From Limnoperna fortunei (Eukaryota > Mollusca > Bivalvia > Mytilida > Modiolidae): DNA of 64,000 nt. The notes beneath the pieces were generated by a model, which did no database searches, was not told the origin of the DNA, and saw only the letters and a program-made list of their open reading frames with translations. Every line of letters begins with the position of its first letter. Position 1 is the stretch's first letter. The stretch is taken from positions 1,116,001 to 1,180,000 of the forward strand of contig OX104119.1 of NCBI GenBank assembly GCA_944474755.1, read 5' to 3'. The position numbers and the translations under genes were made by a program. Below, in pieces: positions 56,577-64,000 of this stretch.

Positions 56577-57293
56577 CCTAAAAGTATCCTTAGTTACCCC
56601 CCCCCCCCTTTCCCGTGAGGAGCTTACAGCTAAAAAATTGTACACATCTAACCACTATTTACCAAATCAGAACACAACGAAGTATTCAGTTCTGTACTTC
56701 AGTACTGTACTTAATGTATTAAGTAGGGTACACAATCTGGTAACTTGTTACTGGTACACATTTAGCTAAATTCGAGCATCGCATATTTTATTGTTTTTGA
56801 CGTTACTTCAGAGCACCCTAAGAGTGCCTCTGCATTTTTTGTGACGTCTTTAATGTGTTGGTGACGTCACAAACAATTTATAAACTAAATAAAGCGTTTT
56901 CGAGATTGCAAAAAAATTGTAGGACATTTTTCACGCCGGATATTCGGACACACAGAACAGGGTGGAACACAAAAGAACGGGTGAGGTTGATGAAAACATC
57001 GTGTTAGGTGTGTTATTTCCATTCTGAACGTATTGAAATAGGATTAAATACAGAAATAAGTTTATAACGCCGTTTGTATGTCCCTTAACTACTAGTACAC
57101 CAAGTATTGTCTGTTTTTACTGGAGAAATAATCCACAGGATCGTCATGAACACGGAAATTACTTCGGAAAAAGTAGATTTTCAACTTTCGTTGATTGTAA
57201 CTCTTCGCGAAGAGCAAGTTACAAAGTTTTTATGGTCAATATAGATACCCCAATGCATACTTGATTATCTTTGAAAAGTTGAACTTCTAATTC
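56577..57293. other. No gene seen; short palindrome
   Basis: Contains GTAACTCTTCGCGAAGAGCAAGTTAC (57198-57223) with a perfect CTCTTCGCGAAGAG core. Otherwise no feature. Confidence 0.5.
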
Positions 57294-57520
57294 GACGTGG
57301 TCTGTCAACAGTGAGATTGCGGGTTCGATTCTCACTGCAGGCAGGGTGTACTCGACTCCAATCTTAATTGACAAGGATTGCCAGTTTTCCTACCGCAGGT
57401 CGGGGGTTCTCTCCGGGTACTCCGGCTTCCTCCCCCAATAAAAACTGGACGCCATGAAATAGCTGAAAAATTGCTGAAAGTGGCGTTAAAACACCATTCA
57501 AACAAACAAACAAACAAATA
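57294..57520 (+). repeat. SINE, 5' truncated
   Basis: Starts inside the tRNA head (GACGTGGTCTGTCAACAGTGAG), keeps B box GGTTCGATTCT (57322-57332), full body, and a tail of five CAAA units (57498-57518). Closest to consensus of the five copies in the body, so probably younger. Confidence 0.88.
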
Positions 57521-57524
57521 TTAT

Positions 57525-58010
57525 GTGGTTGTGACATCGGGTTTTTCTGTTATTGTAGGTATTAAAGGGTTGACTTCTTAGCTATATCTTCTTCACATTG
57601 TTGAGACCAGTATAATTTTTGTGCCTTCCTTACTTCTTTTTTCCACGCCTTTTTTGATCTAGGGTTTTTCATTAGTTCATGTATTGTCTCCATTCCATAT
57701 TTCTCTAAAACTAGTTCAGCCCTTTCTGTAAAAAGTTCGTTGCTATTTCTATTGAAGCAATGTTGTCTAATTAAGATATTATACTCTGCTGATGATGGGC
57801 ATATGATTATATTCTTAAGGAGTGACAGTATATTATTAAGATCTATATACATCTTTATTGGAATTGCACCAACGAATAGGTAAACTGCAGTATTTGAGGT
57901 TTTGTTTGGAAGGCCTCAAGATTTTCCTCTACATCTTTTCTAGTTGTTCTATTTCATATTGCCTACATTTCATTATCTCAAGCCCATATATCATTCCTGC
58001 TAGTCCAAAC
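57525..58010 (-). pseudogene. LINE C-terminal (post-RT) fragment
   Basis: Minus strand: GLPNKTSNTAVYLFVGAIPI, then ILIRQHCFNRNSNELF, LVLEKYGMETIHELMKNPRS, KKAWKKEVRKAQKLYW, EEDIAKKSTL. This order is the C-terminal region that follows RT in many molluscan and cnidarian LINE proteins. TGA near 57917 and TAA at 57562 interrupt it. No RT domain is attached. The SINE at 57294 abuts its 3' side. Confidence 0.65.
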
Positions 58011-58979
58011 CAAACTTAAAATACTCAACAAATAAGTAGAGCTAAGTTAGTGATGAAAACCCCGCATAACATTGCGGTAGCAATAGTAATAGGCCGACCG
58101 CCGTTCGTTGCCACTCGAGAAAAGCCGAGCGATCACGAATCGGTTACGATAAAAAAAGAAAAAAATATGCAAGATAATGGGAATTTATCTGTTTTAAAAG
58201 GAAAGTCGCATTGATTTGTGTATGTTTATCATAAAATGTGTATCATAAAACTTAAACGGAGAAAAACGGAAAAACAAGTGAGAAAAGGAGAACAATTTTA
58301 ATCTTTTCCTGCTTACTGACAAGGTTCACATCAACTATCTTACCGCGTAGAATGATGCATCTAGAAGCATAGTGCATGCTTCATGTGCTGACTTTGACCT
58401 ATATTTTGCGGTTGCCTGATTTGGCTATCTAAACACATTGTGTATAATGAAGTGATGTTAATAATAACAATACATAATAACATTAAAAAACAGTACGTAT
58501 TTTTGTCCACGAAAAATAAAGCTTAGAGACGGCTAGCTTTTTAGGAAAGCTAATACTTGTATTTCTAAACTGTTGGCAGTGAGAATACGTTTGTTTTTTA
58601 TTGTATTCTCATTGGCGGATTTAGAAATACAATTCAACTCTGGATCGCCCAGTGTTTTGAATATCACTATTGGATCGCCCAATAGTATTTTATTTTCATC
58701 ATTTGTGATGGACATTTTTTGATTGATTTGATTTGTGCATTCACATATTAATAATTTTGATTGATTTAAATTGTGTATTGATGTGTGAATAAAGCCATGA
58801 CAATTACCAGCCAAAATATTGTGTTTGTTTATTTTATTTGTTGACACTTGGTTGTTATTGTGTTTGATATTGATTTTGTCAGTGAAAGGCAATTCTTGAG
58901 TTGATTAGAATTGTACACTGTTTTAATCTTGACCTGGATTTTGTATACAATTGAAGCATTTGAGGACTGCAATTGGCAT
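58011..58979. other. No confident gene
   Basis: A 119-codon minus frame (58892-58533) with an Asn/Lys-rich composition has no recognisable domain. It includes a near-duplicated GGATCGCCCA-T phrase (58643 and 58673). Likely non-coding. Confidence 0.4.
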
Positions 58980-60358
58980 GTTCTCGCTATTTTTGTTCGC
59001 TGACATTTTTCGAGTTTCAGTTTTATTGTTCACTGACATTTTAACAGTTTCAGTTTTATTGTTCATTGACATTTTAAAAGTTTCAGTTTAATTGTTCGCT
59101 GACATTTTAACAGATTCAGTTTTATTGTTCACTGACATTTTAACAGTTTCAGTTTTATTGTTCACTGACATTTTAACAATTTCAGTTTAATTGTTTGCTG
59201 ACATTTTAAAAGTTTCAATTGATTTGTTCGCTGACATTTTAACAGTTTCAGTTTAATTGTTTGCTGACATTTTTCCAGTTTCAGTTTTATTGTTCGCTGA
59301 CATTTTAAAAGTTTCAGTTTTATTGTTCGCTGACATTTTATCAGTTTCAGTTTTATTGTTCGCTGACATTTTAACAGTTTCAGTTTAATTGTTTGCTGAC
59401 ATTTTAAAAGTTTCAGTTTTATTCTTCCTGACATTTTAACAGTTTAGGATTAATTTTTCGCTGACATTTTAACAGTTTCAACTTAATTGTTTGCTGACAT
59501 TTTAAATGTTTCAGTTTTATTGTTCACTTTCCTTTTCACAGTTTCAGTTTTATTGTTCACTGACATTTTAACAGTTTCAGTTTTATTGTTCACTGACATT
59601 TTAACAATTTCAGTTTAATTGTTTGCTGCCATTTTAAAAGTTTCAATTTAATTGTTCGCTGACATTTTAACAGTTTCAGTTTAATTGTTTGCTGACATTT
59701 TTCCAGTTTCAGTTTTATTGTTCGCTGACATTTTAAAAGTTTCAGTTTTATTGTTCGCTGACATTTTATCAGTTTCAGTTTTATTGTTCGCTGACATTTT
59801 AACAGTTTCAGTTTAATTGTTTGCTGACATTTTAAAAGTTTCAGTTTTATTCTTCCTGACATTTTAACAGTTTAGGATTAATTTTTCGCTGACATTTTAA
59901 CAGTTTCAGCTTAATTGTTTGCTGACATTTTAAATGTTTCAGTTTTATTGTTCACTGTCCTTTTCACAGTTTCAGTTTTATTGTTCGCTGACATTTTGTC
60001 AGTTTCAGTTTTATTGTTCGCTGACATTTCAACAGGTTCAGTTTTATTGTTCACTGACATTTTAAGTTTCAATTTAATTGTTTGCTGACATTTTAAAAGT
60101 TTCAGTTTTATTGTTCGGTGACATTTTAACAGTTTCAGTTTAATTGTTCGCTGACATTTTGACAGTTTCAGTTTTATTGTTCCTGACATTTTAACAGTTT
60201 CGGATTAATTGTTCGCTGACATTTTAACAGTTTCAGTTTAATTGTTCGCTGACACTATAACAGTTTCTGTTTTATTGTACCTTTACATTTCGTTAGTTTC
60301 AGTTTTATTGTTCGCTGACATTTTAAAAAGTTTCAGTTTTATTGTTCACTGACAAATT
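58980..60358. repeat. 33-bp minisatellite, ~40 units, with 428-bp higher-order repeat
   Basis: Unit GTTCGCTGACATTTTAACAGTTTCAGTTTTATT with variants (TTTGCTGAC, TTCACTGAC, AAAAGTTTC). Because 33 is a multiple of three, minus frames stay open and spell 11-residue repeats such as NNKTETVKMSA, but small indels move the frame and no single frame spans the array. Two blocks, starting near 59162 and 59590, are almost identical with a 428-bp offset, showing segmental amplification of 13 units. Confidence 0.9.
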
Positions 60359-62110
60359 AAGCCGCCAGGGCTAATCTCCTTCAGCAGGGTGTAGTTTAAA
60401 GTTCGGGTAAATCACAAATACTAATTGCCTGCAGATGGTCTAGTCTACAGTTTAGGTATATGTATGTCTCGAAGGACAAGCTTATACATGTTTTTTAGCC
60501 TGGAGGTCACATGAGTTTTAACAAATAATTGCCTGCTGCAAGCATGGCCTACATTTCTCTTATGTCTCAAACGGCACGTTCTCGCCGTACATCGTAAGTA
60601 AAGTTGACTGCAGCTAATATAAAGTTTACATGTTACGTATGTCTCGTTTTGTGTAGAGATCAGGTTAGTCGCGACGGCTAATTACGTGCAGTTGGTATAG
60701 TCTACATGTCTTGTTTGTCTCAAAGGTCAAGTTCCTGCAGCTAAACTAGAGGTCAGGTAAGTCTCGGAAGGCAAATTCCTGCCGATGCGTACGTGTAGTC
60801 TGGAAGTCAGTTAGGTCTTGAAAGTCAAGTTCTGCAGCTACGTGCAGTTTAAAGTTCACGTAAGTAGCAAGGCATATTTCTTCAGCTACATATAGTCTGA
60901 AGACCAGGTAGGCATCGAAGGTCAAGTACCTTCAGCTACGTGTAGTCTGGAATTCACGTAAGCCACGACGGTTAATTAATTTCGTTCCGTTAGCATACTC
61001 TACTGGTCTCGTATGTCTCAGAGGTCAAGTTGCCGCATCAACCTGTAAACTAGTGGTCAGGTTAGTCTCGAAGGGTACATACCTGCAGATATCTGTAGTA
61101 TGAAGTAAGATGTCTTGAAGGCCAAATTCTTGCAGCTACTTGTTTAAAATCAAGTGGTGTTTCTGCTGTTACATAAAGTGTGGAGAATAGTTAAGCATCA
61201 AAGGTCAAGTTCTTGCAGCTACATCTATTATTAGGTCATGTTTTTCTGAAATGCTATGTCCCTGCATTTATGTGTTGTCAGGAGGTAAGACAATTCACGA
61301 GGGCTCAGTACATGCAGCTATGGATAGACTGAAGTTTGGGTAATTCGAGATGGCATTTTCCGGCATCTACGTCTTGTCTGGGATGGGATTAAGCAAGTAG
61401 GCGAAGTTACAACATGTATTTAGGTCAGACACTACGTATATTCAGAAGGTCAAGTAAGTCGCAAGGTTCCCGTTTCTGCAGCAACACATATTTCGGAGAT
61501 TCCTTAAACATAATTTAATATCTAAGTTAACTAAGCCGCGTATGCTAAGCTCCTGTAAAAACGTACAGTCTGGGCGTCAGAAAGTCCAACCTATAGTCTG
61601 GGCGTCAGAAAGTCCAAACGTATAGTCTGGGCGCCAGAAAGTACAAACGTATAGTCTGGGCGTCAGAAAGTCCAAACGTACAGTCTGGGCGTCAGAAAGT
61701 CCAACCTATAGTCTGGGCGTCAGAAAGTACAAACGTATAGTCTGGGCGTCAGAAAGTCCAAACGTAGTCTGGGCGTCAGAAAGTCCAAACGGCTTAGTTA
61801 CTGCGATGTGCTTAATGGGGCCAGGTAAGCATCAAAAGTTAAGTTTCTGCAGTTGGTGTAGCTTAATGATCAGCTAGACCTGGAAGGCATATTTACTGCA
61901 AGGTAAGGTGCAGAGGCTAAGTTGTTGCAGCTAATTAAGTATACACTGGGGGTAAGGTAACTAACAAGGGCCAGATTATCTCATCTACGTGTAGCATGGA
62001 GTTCGGTTCAGTCTCGAGGGCCAAGTTCCTGGAGATACGTTTATTATATAGTTCAGGTTAGGCCCTGAAGGCCAAGTACCTACAGATCAGTCGCGAAGGC
62101 CATGTTTATG
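60359..62110. repeat. Decayed ~50-bp tandem repeat array
   Basis: Variants of GTCTCGAAGGTCAAGTTCCTGCAG-CTACGTGTAGTCTGGAGGTCAGGTAA recur every ~50 bp (for example 60733, 60795, 60908, 61040, 61191, 61930, 62050). Divergence is high and spacing irregular, indicating an old array. It directly continues the 33-bp minisatellite. Confidence 0.75.
61564..61793. repeat. 29-bp tandem array, ~8 units
   Basis: Unit GTATAGTCTGGGCGTCAGAA-AGTCCAAAC, nearly identical in eight copies (one GCGCC variant, some short ATA losses). Derived from the GTAGTCTGG phrase of the surrounding old array, so a recent local expansion. Confidence 0.9.
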
Positions 62111-62877
62111 TATCTACTTGTAATCTGGAAGTTAAGGGGTTTTGTGGATTGATTTGATCGAAGATTTACAACGCCCCACATTCCAGGTGAACCAACTACT
62201 CTAGAGGACGCCTTGTATGCCCTTTAAAAGCCCTAATGAAAGCATCTGACGTCGTTTTGTTGACCGAAATATATCAACATTTTCGTTTTTGTTAAGACTA
62301 CCATTGTGTATACAAGTTTGTATCTATATACAAGTAGTTGTTATATGATAAAAACATGATAATAAAAAGGTTATCCAGTTTTCCGCGAGTTACTACTCTG
62401 GACTCCCTTCTTTTTTATCCCGCCAAAAACAATAGACGTCCTGATATAACTGGAAAAAAATACAGAAATTGGGGTAATAATCATAAAAAAATCTGTAAAA
62501 AAACAAATTACGTATTTGTACTTCATTTTTTACTTCAGTATGTAGGGGGGACTTGTTATATTTTTTAACGATCACTTAAACTGATAGAAGTAGGAGACCT
62601 TAAAACTACAGATCATAAATCTTTATCACAATGGCTGCCATGCATAGCCATATTTACAACATGTTGTTCAACGATGAACACATAACGTATTTGTAAAATT
62701 TCTTCAAACTGCCAGTCATATTCATTTATCAGCCGTACCATGGCGAGAAAGAGACTATGCTGACAGTGGCCGTTCATGTCACAATTGTGATGTTTCTATC
62801 GGTTTTCATTTTTCTTTCGCGATACTTGTCAAAAAGAAACTTCCTTTTAATGTTTTTTTATCAGGTATCGCTTTTTG
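62111..62877. other. No gene seen
   Basis: No recognised gene. A short open frame from 62757 encodes a hydrophobic peptide that runs into the 47-bp repeats and is probably fortuitous. Confidence 0.45.
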
Positions 62878-63003
62878 TTCGACAAAATATAGCTGCAGAT
62901 TTGGATACATTCGTGTTGTGTTTTTGTCACAATATAGCTGTACATTCTGAATACATCGGCTTTATTTGTTTGTCACAGTATAGCTGTACATTCTGAATAC
63001 ATC
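62878..63003. repeat. ~47-bp tandem repeat, 3 units
   Basis: CACAATATAGCTGTACATTCTGAATACATC at about 62928 and CACAGTATAGCTGTACATTCTGAATACATC at about 62975; a diverged first unit (GACAAAATATAGCTGCAGATTTGGATACATT) at 62881. Confidence 0.8.
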
Positions 63004-63018
63004 TTATTGTTCTGGTTT

Positions 63019-63215
63019 TGACAGCTGTTCAAGTTGCGTGTTTGAGCCTAACGCAGCAGGGTGTGCTCGAATCCAACTTTAATTGACAAGGATTGCCTGT
63101 TTTCCTGTAAAATGTCTGGGGTTTTTACTCCGGCTTCCTCCCTAATAAAATCTGGACCTCTTGCTATATCTGAATAATTCCTGAACGTGGAGTAAAACAC
63201 GCTAAAACAAATAAA
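63019..63215 (+). repeat. Diverged SINE copy
   Basis: Resembles the SINE family body: GCAGGGTGTGCTCGAATCCAACTTTAATTGACAAGGATTGCC, ACTCCGGCTTCCTCCCTAATAAAATCTGGACC, ACGTGGAGTAAAACACGCTAAAACAAATAAAT tail. The B-box region TGTTTGAGCCT is degraded and the A box is absent. Confidence 0.8.
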
Positions 63216-64000
63216 TATAGCGGCAAGAACAAATGTCTACACAGACGAAATAGTTCTGTTACTGCCGATCTGGACATATTGCAATTATAACTAAAGATAT
63301 TTTAACGGAATTTATTAACATGTACACACGGCCTTTCACTCACAAATGTAACATGTAACTCAAAAACTTCAGTTTGTGAGTCGGCCGAGTTTATAAATCA
63401 ATAACACCCTTGAATTAACATGTATTAATTCTATTTTCTTCTCTTGCAGTGTTGTCGGTCCTCAGTATGATCCTGTATTTTCTTAATTTAATTGTATTTC
63501 CATCAGAATAATTATTCCGTATTTTCATTTCTACTTCTTCTAAAGCTTAGAATTGATTCACCCTCGCCTTAATTTTTTAAAAATTATTTTTAATAAAAAC
63601 GATGCAGTATATTTTTGCAATGTATTCAGTGAACATTTGACAGGCATATTGATAGCAAGTTTAGTTCTCCAATGTTCATTATTTCTTCTATTCATGGTTT
63701 GTGTGTATTAAAATAATAACTTTGACTTTAGTAAGTAAGTATCCATGTTTGAAGGATATACTCTATTTCATCCAATATGTTAGCAATACACTAAAGCTAT
63801 TAAGATTTTTGAAAATGTACTTATTTCATGATTCTATCTGTGTATTTAAATAAGATGGGTTGCGGTTTGCTACATTAAAACTATAGACGATCTTGATTCT
63901 TTTAAACTGCACGTAAAGTATTTTGCATATTGTTTTAATTATTCAATTTATAAAATACAAAACAAAATGAACGGAAGTATTTTATTCCCAATCGCCATGC
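63216..64000. other. No gene seen
   Basis: AT-rich. An imperfect inverted repeat CACTCACAAA...TTTGTGAGTCGGCCG lies at 63327-63392, reminiscent of the fold-back at 20573. Confidence 0.45.

Noticed and set aside
58533..58892. 119-codon minus frame as a gene
   Set aside because: No recognisable domain, Asn/Lys-rich from AT-rich sequence, next to a minisatellite; not supported.
59162..60189. Minus-strand frames of about 90 codons with Lys-rich repeats
   Set aside because: They are translations of the 33-bp minisatellite; frame changes between blocks and no start or flanking domain supports a gene.
62757..62996. Small membrane protein frame
   Set aside because: Its C-terminal half is the 47-bp tandem repeat and its hydrophobicity reflects T-rich codons.

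Overview
This 64 kb window is AT-rich nuclear DNA of a metazoan, most likely a bivalve mollusc. The evidence is indirect. There is no operon structure and no long cellular open reading frame. The sequence is a dense mosaic of retrotransposons, tRNA-derived SINEs with (CAAA)n tails, and non-autonomous elements with short tandem cores of the kind described from bivalves (pearl/Helentron-like). Almost every long reading frame belongs to a mobile element. Only two short candidate exons of host genes can be proposed.

Layout: 1-6.05 kb holds tandem-core repeats (1-700, 2072-3260, 4058-4860, 5439-6052), two fold-back repeats (1044-1202, 1401-1478) and an ATT microsatellite. A CR1/Jockey-type LINE lies on the minus strand at 6.84-9.85 kb, head to head with an L1/Tx1-type LINE on the plus strand at 10.50-14.40 kb. 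From 15.6 to 17.7 kb come an old SINE, a fold-back and a 146-bp tandem array ending in (GCC)n plus a terminal hairpin. The 19.7-21.2 kb segment has a candidate minus-strand secreted-protein exon, a (GACA)n repeat, a 167-bp near-perfect fold-back, and a CRE-like site followed by a candidate first coding exon on plus. From 22.1 to 32.7 kb several non-autonomous elements lie together, one clearly nested inside another (24.84-26.27 within 24.11-26.51), with a SINE at 29.25 kb. A Ty3/gypsy pol fragment sits at 33.4-33.99 kb, then a head-to-tail dimer of a hairpin-ended element (34.19-36.25), then a 5'-truncated L1 on minus (36.25-38.99).

The best-preserved element is 39.77-45.38 kb: a tyrosine-recombinase retrotransposon (DIRS order, Ngaro/PAT-like) with split direct repeats A1 - gag - RT/RNase H - recombinase - B1 - A2 - B2. 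A1 and A2 are both 322 bp and B1 and B2 both 364 bp, each pair about 98% identical. Its gag ORF ends just past a canonical A-AAA-AAC slippery heptamer in the frame that leads into pol by a -1 shift. One TAA interrupts RNase H.

From 46 to 64 kb there are another tandem-core element (46.04-47.52), a second (GACA)n repeat, SINE copies at 48.0, 57.3 and 63.0 kb, LINE fragments at 49.3, 55.6 and 57.5 kb, a MITE-like inverted repeat (50.16-50.67), a CAGGG-ended element with a 5-bp duplication (52.635-54.013), a 33-bp minisatellite with a 428-bp higher-order duplication (58.98-60.36), and a decayed ~50-bp repeat array (60.36-62.11) containing a fresh 29-bp array.

Common theme: at least three non-autonomous families with different sequences share one plan: 5' palindrome, subterminal inverted repeat, tandem core in most, GAC/GCC microsatellite in most, 3' hairpin. 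That fits Helentron-associated (rolling-circle) elements. No replicase/helicase was seen here to drive them.
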